In this document: in pieces, positions 7,089-14,669 of the stretch
Layout: every line of letters starts with the position of its first letter
How positions within the stretch are numbered: the stretch's first letter is position 1
DNA from: JBCCQH01 sp039024435
Lineage (GTDB): Bacteria > Bacteroidota > Bacteroidia > J057 > JADKCL01
Assembly (NCBI GenBank): GCA_039024435.1
Contig: JBCCQH010000145.1
Location: 1 to 14,742 of the forward strand
Direction of reading: 5' to 3'
DNA length: 14,742 bases
Position numbers and translations under genes: made by a program
The notes under the pieces: model-generated
Database searches by the model: none
What the model saw: the letters and a program-made list of their open reading frames with translations, nothing else
What the model was told of the DNA's origin: nothing

Positions 7089-8489
7089 TCACCCCACTCC
7101 GTCCGCCAACTTTTCCCACAGCCAATTCGCATCCGCGAGTTGCTGGCATTGGGCGACATCCGCCCGAATCTGCTGCAACCGGGCCTGGTCATTGGGGCGC
7201 AGGCGGCTCAGGCGCCGCACAAACCGAATCAAGTTGAGGTAGTTTGTCCGGTGGGGATCCGAAATCAACCGGTTCCGCCGGAGGTAGGTCCGAAAACTCT
7301 CCAACAGGGAATCCAGCGCCTCCGTCTCCGCCAGTTCGTAATAGATCTTCAGCAGCATCACCTTCGAATCGAGGTTGTAAAATACGTCCTCGTACTCGAC
7401 CTTCTGCAACAGCTTCAGCACCTCGCCGTATTCTTTGCGGTAGAAAAACAGTTTGGCCAGATTGTAGGTAAATGCATTTGCGCGGTGCTCCGCGGCGATG
7501 TGCTCTTTGTACTGGCGAATAAATTGCTCCGCCCAGGAAAATTCTCCCAGCCGCAGCGCCACGACCACGATATTCTTGTAATCCCAAGGCGACAGCCGCC
7601 CCTGCTCTAACATGACCTGCCCCGCCAATCCGGCGCGGTACAGCCCAAAGATCTCCCGCAGGTACTCACTGTCCCCCTGATTGATCTTCCCGATGCAAAA
7701 GTTCAGGGCAAACGAATACATATCGCGCGCCTCTTCCGGGGCAAAATTCGCAGCGTGGGCCTCCAGCAAGGCTTTCAGAGCAAAATAGTGCGCCGATTCC
7801 TTGGGATCGGTCAGCATCCGGTAGATCCGATAATAAATTGCAATCCCCGGATGACTACTCAGATCCGATTGGGCGAGGTGGTCCAGCAATCCGTCGAGCA
7901 GCGAGTGGTCGCCCCCGACATCCATCACCCGCTGGTTGTTGAGTACATTGCAGGTGTATTTCAGCTTGCTAAACAGATAAAAGGTATCCAAATCGTCAAT
8001 CGTCCGCTGCAGATTGGTGATTCCGGAGCGATTCGCGCGGTTCTCAAGAAAAGAATCGTACTCCGCCTGCAACTGAAACTGCTCCAGCAGGGCCTCGCTG
8101 CCCAGCGGAAACTTGCCCCGCTTCCGGTCCGCTTTCCGCCAGACAAACTCGTACAACCGGGGAGCCGGCCGCCGGCCCAGGGCACGCAACAAGTGCAACT
8201 GCATTTGCACGGGACGCCGCTCGGCTTCACAGACCGCCAGGAAGCGTTCGGTCAGCCGCATCAGATCGCTCATCAGGTGGCGCATCCGCAGATCGGCAAA
8301 CGGCCGTTCCGGAAACAACTCCCGCCAGGCGGCCTCCCGCGAGGCCGGAACCACCGTCATCAGCAAGGCCAATAAGCGCGCCACCTCCTCATTTTCATTG
8401 AAAAACGGCGAAACTACAAATTTCTTCAGCCGCGCCCGCTCCCGGTAATCGAGGCTGCGCAACAGTTGCACCAGCTTGCTTCCTTCCAT
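7089..8489 (-). CDS. Hypothetical helical (TPR-like) protein
   Basis: A 466-residue protein without signal peptide or membrane segments. It begins MEGSKLVQLLRSLDYRERAR, then KKFVVSPFFNENEEV, and is predicted by eye to be almost wholly alpha-helical, with repeated helix pairs of tetratricopeptide type in the second half (for example around WAEQFIRQYKEHI, FTYNLAKLFFYRKEYGEVLKLLQ and VMLLKIYYELAETEALDSLL). Such helical repeats usually bind other proteins. It looks like a lineage-specific family, but I cannot name it. Start: the ATG at 8489 is chosen because the 57 in-frame codons upstream (to 8660) contain a 20-bp direct repeat whose two copies fall in different reading frames, which argues that stretch is non-coding. 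No Shine-Dalgarno sequence. It is divergent from the T9SS protein gene, with a MITE between them. Confidence 0.8.
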   Translation of the reverse strand: MEGSKLVQLLRSLDYRERARLKKFVVSPFFNENEEVARLLALLMTVVPASREAAWRELFPERPFADLRMRHLMSDLMRLTERFLAVCEAERRPVQMQLHLLRALGRRPAPRLYEFVWRKADRKRGKFPLGSEALLEQFQLQAEYDSFLENRANRSGITNLQRTIDDLDTFYLFSKLKYTCNVLNNQRVMDVGGDHSLLDGLLDHLAQSDLSSHPGIAIYYRIYRMLTDPKESAHYFALKALLEAHAANFAPEEARDMYSFALNFCIGKINQGDSEYLREIFGLYRAGLAGQVMLEQGRLSPWDYKNIVVVALRLGEFSWAEQFIRQYKEHIAAEHRANAFTYNLAKLFFYRKEYGEVLKLLQKVEYEDVFYNLDSKVMLLKIYYELAETEALDSLLESFRTYLRRNRLISDPHRTNYLNLIRFVRRLSRLRPNDQARLQQIRADVAQCQQLADANWLWEKLADGVG

Positions 8490-8523
8490 GCGATTCAATT
8501 TAAGCGGGGAATCCGGCATTTCA

Positions 8524-8617
8524 AAAAGCCAACTCCGACAATTTTTTTCGCGATCTGCATAAATGCCCCACTGAATACATTTTCCGGCCCAGTGCCCAAA
8601 AGCTACCTCCGACAATT
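8524..8617. repeat. 20-bp direct repeat upstream of the helical protein gene
   Basis: The 20-mer at 8524-8543 recurs at 8598-8617 with two mismatches, 74 bp apart; the shared core is CTCCGACAATT. On the minus strand it reads AATTGTCGGAG followed by a GCTTTT tract. The copies lie 35 and 109 bp before the ATG at 8489, a sensible place for an operator. An accidental local duplication is the alternative. Confidence 0.5.
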
Positions 8618-8676
8618 CCTCAAATTTGTTTTTGTTTTCCCCCACAAACCCCACGATCATTGTAGCGTACCTCTAA

Positions 8677-8838
8677 GAGGCTGTTTAAATTTAATCCTGT
8701 GATTTTGCTATGGCATCTTTTTCCGCCTCTCTTCCGCTATTTTCTCGCCCATAGCTCGGGCTATGGACTCCAAAATGAGCTTTGAGAGACAAAAAAATCT
8801 GCGCTAGCAAATTTCACAAACCAATTTTAAACCGCCTC
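8677..8838 (+). mobile_element. 162-bp palindromic MITE, copy 1
   Basis: Non-coding element starting GAGGCTGTTTAAA and ending TTTAAACCGCCTC, 157 of 162 bases identical (by hand) to the copy at 14508-14669. The whole element is an imperfect inverted repeat centred exactly on CCATAGC-TCGG-GCTATGG (8749-8766). Flanks are TAA (8674-8676) and GAA (8839-8841), so the target duplication is imperfect or decayed, and the right terminus carries one mismatch relative to the left. It has no transposase and so must depend on one elsewhere. It ends 28 bp before the T9SS protein start, so that gene's promoter lies within or beyond the element. Confidence 0.82.
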
Positions 8839-8866
8839 GAATGCATCGACATAAATACCGATCCAC

Positions 8867-11146
8867 ATGAAATTCGCTTTGCATATCCCTGCTTTACGGT
8901 CGACCCAAGGGCCATTTTGGTCCCTGTTCCTTGCTGTTTTGTTCTTGATGCCCCTCAACAACCCCAGCCACGCGAGCCACATCGTGGGCCACAGCCTGGC
9001 TTATGAATGCATTTCCGCGAATGTCTACGTTATCCAATACGCCAAATATGCCTCCTGCTCTACCTGGGACACCCTTTTCAATGGGGCTTTGACGATCAAT
9101 GGCATCGGCACCGGTTGCACCCAGCCGGCACGCAGTGGCTGGAATACCGTTTCGGTCATCGACATCACGCCGCTCGGTCCGGGCATCGCGACCGATTGCA
9201 ATGGCGGTCCTCCCGGATCGTTCAACGGTACGTTTGAAGCGATCATCCACGATACCCTCGACTTTACCGGGGCCACCTGCCTCGAATACGACCTCACCTA
9301 CAGCAATTGTTGCCGCAATGGCGCCATCACCAGCGGCAGTGCCAACCAAAGCTTCTACCTGGAAGCCGGAACCATTCGCCCCGGGGCAGGTCCTTGCAAT
9401 TCCGCTCCCCAGTGGCGCAACCCCGGCCTGGTCTACATCCCCATCGGCGGGGGGGTGTTTGACGTGGGAGCTTTTGATCCGGAAGGCGACTCGGTGGTCC
9501 ACAAGCTTACGTCTTGCTACGCCGGTGCGGGGATGACCGCGAACTACAACGCCGGCTACAGCCCGACTCAGCCTCTCGGTCCCAACTGGAACGTGAGCCT
9601 GGACGCGGCCAGCGGATTGCTGACCATCACCCCGATCAGTGCTTCCGTGGTGGTCGGCAGTGTTTGCATCACCGCCGAAGAATACCGCAACGGCGTGCTC
9701 ATCGGCCGCTCCTCGAAAGACATCGGCTACTACATATCCAGCTTGCCCTGCACCCCTTCGGCCGCACCGACCTTCACCGGCATCACCAACCTCACCAACG
9801 GGTTTCTCTACGGATCCTCCCCCAATGCCGACACGCTCTCCCTGCCCCCCGGGGCGCCGTTCTGCTTCGACATCAACACCTTTGACCCCGATACCGGCGC
9901 CGACCAGACCCTGAGCTGGACGCAAAACCTCGTCGGTGCGACCTTCACCAACCTCGCCAACACCCAGTCGACCACCCTCATCGACGAAGATCCGACCGGA
10001 CGCCTTTGCTGGACCACCCCCACGACGGCGGGCATCTACGACCTGGCATTTACCCTCAAAGACTCAAGTTGCAACAACCAGGTCGTCGTCCCGCACTACG
10101 TCACCCTGGTCGTCGGCGACACCGCCAATGTCTGGCCCGGAGACGCCAACGACGACAACGTCGCCAACAACCAGGACGTGCTGGCCCTGGGCCTCGCCTT
10201 CAGTGCCACCGGACCTACCCGTCCCGGCGCCTCCAACGCCTGGATCGGGCAACCGGCCCTGCCCTGGATCGACACCATCCCCGGCGGCATCGACCAGAAA
10301 TTCCAGGATTGCAATGGCGATGGCACGGTCAATGCCGACGATACCCTGGCCATCTCCCTGAACTACGGCCTGGTCCACAGCAAAGGCCGCATCGCCCAGC
10401 GCGGGGCCGCTACCGATCCTCCGCTGCGGCTCATCATACCCCAGGACAGCGCCAACGTGGGCGATACCATCACCGCCACCATCATTCTGGGCGACTCCTC
10501 GATCATGGCCAACAATATCTACGGCCTCGCCTTTTCCCTGAACTACGACGCCTCGCTGATCGACAGCACCACCTTTGACCTGCAATTCGCCCCCTCCTGG
10601 CTCGGCAATGCCAGCAACAGCCTCACCCTGGACCGTAACTTCCCCACCCTTGCCCACTGCGATGGCGTACAGGTCCGAACCGACCACCAAAATGTGAGCG
10701 GCCTCGGCCAGATCGCGACTGCAACCTTTGTGATCATCGACAACATCGACGGGAAGCGCCAGGAACTCATCAGTGAGACACTCAATTTTTTCTTCAGCGA
10801 CGTCGTGGTCATCAGCGCCACTGGTGAGCTGATCCCGGTTGATCCCACTGCGGATTCCCTGGTCGTCTACGACCTCTCCACGGAGTTTTTCGGTGGCCCA
10901 GCCACGGCTGCGTCCCTGGAACTGTACCCGAATCCCGCCAACGAAGCGGTGACCTTGACCGCCACCGGCCAAACGATCCAAGAAATCGAGCTCTGGACGG
11001 TCCACGGACAGCAAGTGTGGCGGCAAGCGGGCCCGGCCCAGGAAAAGTTCCGGCTTCCTACGGCGCAACTCCAAACCGGGGTGTACTTCGTCAAGGTCCG
11101 TACCGATTGGGGACGATTTACCCGGCGACTTGCGGTCCAGCGTTGA
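8867..11146 (+). CDS. Secreted T9SS protein with adhesin-type N-terminus, dockerin-like and cohesin-like modules
   Basis: A 759-residue exported protein. Residues 1 to about 37 are a long signal peptide (core FWSLFLAVLFLMPL). Residues about 38-295 form a Cys-rich region starting SHIVGHSLAYEC and containing SNCCRNGAI, a pattern known from Bacteroidota surface adhesins of the gliding-motility group. Residues 300-420 look like Ig/PKD-type strands. Two dockerin-like calcium loops follow: GDANDDNVANNQD (D426, N428, D430, D437) and DCNGDGTVNADD (D481, N483, D485, D492), separated by an unusually long insert. Residues about 518-625 resemble a cohesin (PPLRLIIPQDSANVGDTI, then FSLNYDASLI). The C-terminus (684-759, SLELYPNPANEAVTL... 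GVYFVKV) is a T9SS sorting domain, so it should reach the cell surface. Start is the ATG at 8867. Role is probably adhesion or scaffolding; ligand unknown. No catalytic domain seen. Confidence 0.88.
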   Translation: MKFALHIPALRSTQGPFWSLFLAVLFLMPLNNPSHASHIVGHSLAYECISANVYVIQYAKYASCSTWDTLFNGALTINGIGTGCTQPARSGWNTVSVIDITPLGPGIATDCNGGPPGSFNGTFEAIIHDTLDFTGATCLEYDLTYSNCCRNGAITSGSANQSFYLEAGTIRPGAGPCNSAPQWRNPGLVYIPIGGGVFDVGAFDPEGDSVVHKLTSCYAGAGMTANYNAGYSPTQPLGPNWNVSLDAASGLLTITPISASVVVGSVCITAEEYRNGVLIGRSSKDIGYYISSLPCTPSAAPTFTGITNLTNGFLYGSSPNADTLSLPPGAPFCFDINTFDPDTGADQTLSWTQNLVGATFTNLANTQSTTLIDEDPTGRLCWTTPTTAGIYDLAFTLKDSSCNNQVVVPHYVTLVVGDTANVWPGDANDDNVANNQDVLALGLAFSATGPTRPGASNAWIGQPALPWIDTIPGGIDQKFQDCNGDGTVNADDTLAISLNYGLVHSKGRIAQRGAATDPPLRLIIPQDSANVGDTITATIILGDSSIMANNIYGLAFSLNYDASLIDSTTFDLQFAPSWLGNASNSLTLDRNFPTLAHCDGVQVRTDHQNVSGLGQIATATFVIIDNIDGKRQELISETLNFFFSDVVVISATGELIPVDPTADSLVVYDLSTEFFGGPATAASLELYPNPANEAVTLTATGQTIQEIELWTVHGQQVWRQAGPAQEKFRLPTAQLQTGVYFVKVRTDWGRFTRRLAVQR

Positions 11147-11173
11147 CCGAACGCGCTTCCCCGGACCACTGCT

Positions 11174-11238
11174 TTGGGTTGTGTTTTACAAATGCTTTGG
11201 GCGCACGGTGCCGGGGGTATTTGCAGGGCACAACCCAA
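11174..11238. terminator. Long hairpin between convergent genes
   Basis: TTGGGTTGTG (11174-11183) is perfectly complementary to CACAACCCAA (11229-11238). Inside, CAAAT pairs with ATTTG, and GGCGC-ACG-GTGCC can form a tip with one G-T pair. It lies 28 bp after the stop of the T9SS protein gene and upstream of the convergent plsC-type stop at 11418. No T-run follows, so it may stabilise the mRNA end or terminate in both directions. The rest of this 271-bp gap shows only a small GCCTC/GAGGC hairpin near 11377-11392 and no gene. Confidence 0.4.
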
Positions 11239-11417
11239 TCGGTTTACTGTGACGTGCTTGGGGGTTGAGCGGAAGGGGCTTTGCGCGCAAATACGGGAGA
11301 TCGGCAGCGCGGACAGCGCGCTTTCACCCGAACCCCGGTACCCTGGGCGCAATCTCTGACGCGGGCTATCGGCACAGCCTCTCAGCGGAGGCCGGAATGA
11401 TTTGATGGGTCAATGGA

Positions 11418-12191
11418 CTAATTCGGATAATCGGGATCTTCCGCGAGGACTTTTTCCCACATCGCTTGCCGGACCCGATCTTTGAGGGCGGGCAAATCCG
11501 CCTCGCTCAGACCGGCGGTGGGCACGGGTTCCAGAAAGTGGTGCTGGGCCCGGCCCGGCCTGAGCCGGTTGAAGCGCGCCTGCGGCATGAGCTGACGCGT
11601 GTTGATGATGACGGCGGGCAACAGGGGGGTTTGGGTTTCAATCGCCAGTCGAAACGCTCCGTCGTAGAACTCCCGCAGTGGTTCCTGACTGCGGTTTTGC
11701 GTGCCTTCCGGAAAAATCATGATCGAAACCCCACTTTGCACGGCATCCACCATCCGCTGGTAACTCGCCTTGCGCCCCTCCGGACTGCCCCGGTCCACCA
11801 TGATGCCACTGGTCAAAAAAATCGGCCCCATGAGCGGTGCCTTCTGCAATTCTTTTTTGGCCAGGGTCTTGAAACGGGAACGAATATGGATGTAGGAGGC
11901 AATCGTGTCCAGGTAGGAATTGTGGTTGGTCACGATGATGAGCGTCTGGGATTTGTAGGCATCTTTCCACCCAAAATGGCGGTAGCGAATCCCAATCAAA
12001 AAGCTCCACAGCCGGCTCCAATGGCGGAGAAAGAAGTTGCTGTACGGGTGACGACGGCGCTTGGGAAGCAATTTTCCGATCAGTACCAAAATGACAAATG
12101 CCACCAGCAGGGTAAGGAAAAACCACGCGGCGGCCCAGATCAGGTAGAGGGTATGGAAAAATTTCTTAATACGCGAAAAAATGAAAGACAC
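11418..12191 (-). CDS. plsC: 1-acyl-sn-glycerol-3-phosphate acyltransferase (PlsC family)
   Basis: Membrane-bound acyltransferase that adds the second fatty acid to lysophosphatidic acid in phospholipid synthesis. The 257-residue protein has a hydrophobic N-terminal anchor (about 14-40) and the family motifs: the catalytic HX4D as H90-D95 (NHNSYLD), GIMVDRG (129-135) around the motif II Arg, and FPEGT (160-164) for glycerol-phosphate binding. The length is normal for PlsC. Start: GTG at 12191 directly follows an in-frame TGA, so it cannot begin further upstream; GGAG lies 4 nt before it, a rare Shine-Dalgarno-like site in this window. It is 96 bp downstream of recG on the same strand and may share its transcript. 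Some family members acylate other lysolipids (for example ornithine lipids), so substrate is inferred. Confidence 0.9.
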   Translation of the reverse strand: MSFIFSRIKKFFHTLYLIWAAAWFFLTLLVAFVILVLIGKLLPKRRRHPYSNFFLRHWSRLWSFLIGIRYRHFGWKDAYKSQTLIIVTNHNSYLDTIASYIHIRSRFKTLAKKELQKAPLMGPIFLTSGIMVDRGSPEGRKASYQRMVDAVQSGVSIMIFPEGTQNRSQEPLREFYDGAFRLAIETQTPLLPAVIINTRQLMPQARFNRLRPGRAQHHFLEPVPTAGLSEADLPALKDRVRQAMWEKVLAEDPDYPN

Positions 12192-12287
12192 TCAACTCCG
12201 CGGCACGGATAAGTCCGCGATTGTCAAACGAAGTTGCGCTTTTCCGCCGAATATCGCAATACCGGTCCCCGTAGGCCGCCCGACCGA

Positions 12288-14393
12288 TCAGGCGATGTCC
12301 TTCAAAAAACCAAACTTTTTCATGTAGCCATCAAAATAGGCCCGCAAGATGCGGTGTTCCGGCTTTTCCAGGGCGGGATCGTGCTCAATCAGCATGAAGG
12401 CCGCTTCACGGGCCTCCTCAAATACGGTGGTGTCCTCGATGAAATTTGCGAGGCGGAGCTCGGGTAAATGGCCGCTTTGGCGCACCCCAAGAAAGTCGCC
12501 GTAGCCCCGGATCTCCATGTCGATTGCCGCAATTTTGAAACCGTCGTGGGTGTCTTGCATGGCGCGCAGGCGCTTTTTGGCATCGTCACTGGTTTTTTTC
12601 CCGGCCATTAGGATGCAGTAGCTTTGGTGACCGCCCCGCCCCACCCGACCGCGCAACTGGTGGAGCTGCGACAGCCCAAACTTGTCCGCATTCTCGATGA
12701 CGATCACCGAAGCATTGGGCACGTCTACCCCCACTTCAATGACCGTGGTCGCCACCATGATGTGGGTTTCGTGCTTTTTGAAGCGCTGCATTTCGTATTC
12801 CTTGACCTCCGGCTTCATGCGCCCGTGGACGATGCCGATTTGATGCTGGGGAAATGCCCGGCAGAACGCCTCGTAACCCTCGGTCACCGCCAGATAATCC
12901 AGCTTTTCCGATTCCTCCACCAGCGGATAGACAACGTAGACCTGCCGCCCTTTGTCGAGTTCTTTGCGCAAGAAGCCGAATACTTGTAGGCGCTGGGCTT
13001 CGCTCCGCACGGCGGTGATGACGGGCTTGCGACCGGGGGGCATCTCATCGATTTGGGAGACGTCTACATCGCCGAAAATCGTCAAGGCCAAGGTTCGGGG
13101 AATCGGCGTCGCGGTCATGACCATGTTGTGCGGGAAAACTTCGCTTTTGTGCCAAAGTTTCATTCGCTGCATGACCCCAAACTTGTGCTGCTCGTCCACG
13201 ATCGCCAATCCCAAGCGCCGAAAGCGCACCTTGTCCTCGATGAGGGCGTGGGTGCCGACAATGATTTGGATGACGCCTTCGCGCAACTCGTATAGCAATT
13301 GCTTGCGGGTCGTGCCCTTCACGCTGCCGGTGAGCAAAGCCGAACGGATGCCCAGCGGTCCGCCGTATTTCACCATGTTGTTGTAGTGCTGCTCCGCCAA
13401 GATCTCGGTCGGGGCCATGATCGCCGCCTGGAAGCCATTGTCCAAAGCCAACAGCATGCTCATGAAAGCAACCATGGTCTTGCCTGAGCCCACGTCACCC
13501 TGGATCAGCCGGTTCATCTGCACCGGCCGCGCCAGGTCGGCCCGGATTTCTTTGAGGACCCGCTTTTGCGCTCCGGTCAATTCAAAGGGGAGAAATTCCT
13601 GGTAGAAACGATTGAAATAGTCGCCCACCCGGGGAAAGGGGTGGCTAGGTCGTTGCGGCTGTTCGACCAGTTTGCGCCGCGCCATGACCATCTGAAAGAA
13701 GAAAAATTCCTCGAATTTCAGGCGATGCTTAGCGGCTTCCAGGGCTTCCAGGGAGGTGGGAAAGTGGATCTGGTTAAAGGCTTCCTGCCGGGTGGGCAAT
13801 TTGTAGCGCTGGCGCAGCCAGGCGGGCAGGTTGTCGGTCAGTTTCGTGGCCCCCAATTCCAGGAGCGACTTGGTGAGTTGCCGAATGCCCTTGGCATCGA
13901 GGCCGATTTTGCCCAGTTTTTCGGTCGAACTGTACACGGGCAGCACGGCCAGATTGGCGAGGATTTCCTCCTGGCTCTTGCCCCGTTCGATTTCCGGGTG
14001 GGCGATTTGGATGCTGCGGCCGTAGATGCGGGGACTGCCGAAGATCAGGATGTCTTCGTTTTCTTTGAGGGTTTCCCGGACCCAGTTGATGCCCTTGAAC
14101 CAAACCAAATCGATGAATCCGGTCCCATCGGTGAAGGTGGCCGACAGGCGTCCGCCCCGCTTGCCTTTGGTAAATTCAATGTCGATGATTTTGCCGAGGA
14201 TGGACACCTGCGGCGTATCCCGGCGGATGTCCCGGATGCGGTGCAATTTCGAACGGTCGATGTATTTGCGGGGAAAATAGGACAACAGATCCCCGTAGGT
14301 ATAAATCCCCGCCTCTTCGTTCAATGCCGCCGCGCGCTTGGGTCCCACCTTTTTTAAATAGGTAATCTCTGTTTTCCAGAAATTCGAAGCCAT
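12288..14393 (-). CDS. recG: ATP-dependent DNA helicase RecG
   Basis: Double-strand DNA translocase that remodels stalled replication forks and branch-migrates Holliday junctions. The 701-residue product, a normal RecG length, has the N-terminal wedge/OB region (about 40-150, with YFPRKYIDRS), then helicase motifs: Walker A GDVGSGKT (299-306), motif II DEQHKFG (400-406, the DEQH variant typical of RecG), motif III TATPIPRT (427-434), TTVIEVGVDVPNA (549-561) and motif VI QLRGRVGRG (579-587). The RecG C-terminal signature follows (RGYGDFLGVRQSG). Start: the ATG at 14393 (MASNFWKTEITYLKKVGPKRA) matches the family; 23 more in-frame codons up to 14462 are the translated heptamer repeats and not coding. 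A TAGCTTTG box sits 5 bp before the ATG, implying a very short leader. Confidence 0.96.
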   Translation of the reverse strand: MASNFWKTEITYLKKVGPKRAAALNEEAGIYTYGDLLSYFPRKYIDRSKLHRIRDIRRDTPQVSILGKIIDIEFTKGKRGGRLSATFTDGTGFIDLVWFKGINWVRETLKENEDILIFGSPRIYGRSIQIAHPEIERGKSQEEILANLAVLPVYSSTEKLGKIGLDAKGIRQLTKSLLELGATKLTDNLPAWLRQRYKLPTRQEAFNQIHFPTSLEALEAAKHRLKFEEFFFFQMVMARRKLVEQPQRPSHPFPRVGDYFNRFYQEFLPFELTGAQKRVLKEIRADLARPVQMNRLIQGDVGSGKTMVAFMSMLLALDNGFQAAIMAPTEILAEQHYNNMVKYGGPLGIRSALLTGSVKGTTRKQLLYELREGVIQIIVGTHALIEDKVRFRRLGLAIVDEQHKFGVMQRMKLWHKSEVFPHNMVMTATPIPRTLALTIFGDVDVSQIDEMPPGRKPVITAVRSEAQRLQVFGFLRKELDKGRQVYVVYPLVEESEKLDYLAVTEGYEAFCRAFPQHQIGIVHGRMKPEVKEYEMQRFKKHETHIMVATTVIEVGVDVPNASVIVIENADKFGLSQLHQLRGRVGRGGHQSYCILMAGKKTSDDAKKRLRAMQDTHDGFKIAAIDMEIRGYGDFLGVRQSGHLPELRLANFIEDTTVFEEAREAAFMLIEHDPALEKPEHRILRAYFDGYMKKFGFLKDIA

Positions 14394-14398
14394 CGCAG

Positions 14399-14406
14399 CA
14401 AAGCTA
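14399..14406 (-). promoter_or_regulatory. Candidate -7 box TAGCTTTG before recG
   Basis: On the minus strand TAGCTTTG fits the Bacteroidota -7 consensus TAnnTTTG exactly. Only five bases separate it from the recG ATG, so transcription would start at or next to the start codon. No TTTG or TTG is present 19-21 bp upstream; that place is occupied by the heptamer repeats. It may be a weak or leaderless promoter, or chance. Confidence 0.35.
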
Positions 14407-14408
14407 AG

Positions 14409-14450
14409 GATTTTTGATTTCCGATTTCTGATGTCGGATTGCCGATGGCC
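14409..14450. repeat. Six-unit heptamer array (GATNNNN)
   Basis: Six consecutive 7-bp units each begin GAT: GATTTTT, GATTTCC, GATTTCT, GATGTCG, GATTGCC, GATGGCC. On the recG strand they read NNNNATC. The phase is exact over 42 bp while the other four positions vary. The array lies 15 bp upstream of the recG start codon and is non-coding. Confidence 0.7.
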
Positions 14451-14507
14451 ACTCAGCCGCACTCCTCAAGGTTCCGCGCACCATTGGGAATTGAAATTGG
14501 GGCATGA

Positions 14508-14669
14508 GAGGCTGTTTAAATTTAATCCTGTGATTTTGCAATGGCATCTTTTTCCGCCTCTCTTCCGCTATTTTCTCGCCCATAGCTTTGGCTATGGACT
14601 CCAAAATGAGCTTTGAGAGACAAAAAAATCTGCGATAGCAAATTTCACAAACCAATTTTAAACAGCCTC
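14508..14669 (+). mobile_element. 162-bp palindromic MITE, copy 2
   Basis: Intact copy: starts GAGGCTGTTTAAA and ends TTTAAACAGCCTC, a perfect 13-bp terminal inverted repeat, flanked by TGA on both sides (14505-14507 and 14670-14672), as expected for a 3-bp target duplication. The centre is CCATAGC-TTTG-GCTATGG (14580-14597), exactly mid-element. Ungapped, 51 of 79 arm positions pair by my count. GAG termini with a TNA duplication fit the IS1031 subgroup of IS5, so a transposase of that kind may mobilise it; this is inference. It lies 114 bp upstream of recG. Confidence 0.85.

Noticed and set aside
8671..8680. CCTC-TAA-GAGG at the left edge of MITE copy 1, as if a second element ended there
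   Set aside because: Only four bases match the element end; the sequence further left shows no similarity to the element.
8894..11074. Long minus-strand open frames (8894-9925 and 10064-11074) opposite the T9SS protein gene
   Set aside because: They are complementary-strand shadows of a GC-rich gene with C-ending codons. The products are Gly/Val/Asp-rich without domains, while the plus frame has a signal peptide, motifs and a sorting domain.
11372..11392. ACAGCCTCT resembling the MITE right end in the gap before plsC
   Set aside because: The match is limited to about nine bases and there is no matching left end; more likely part of a small GCCTC/GAGGC hairpin.
12198..12219. CGCGG/CCGCG inverted repeat between recG and plsC as a terminator
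   Set aside because: No T-run, short stem, and it sits next to the plsC start where a terminator would be unlikely.
12211..12240. TTTGACAATC and TATCCG before plsC as a promoter
   Set aside because: The spacing between the two parts is about 13 bp, too short for either the sigma-70 or the Bacteroidota consensus.
13566..14357. 263-codon plus-strand frame opposite recG
   Set aside because: It is fully contained in recG, which has all helicase motifs.
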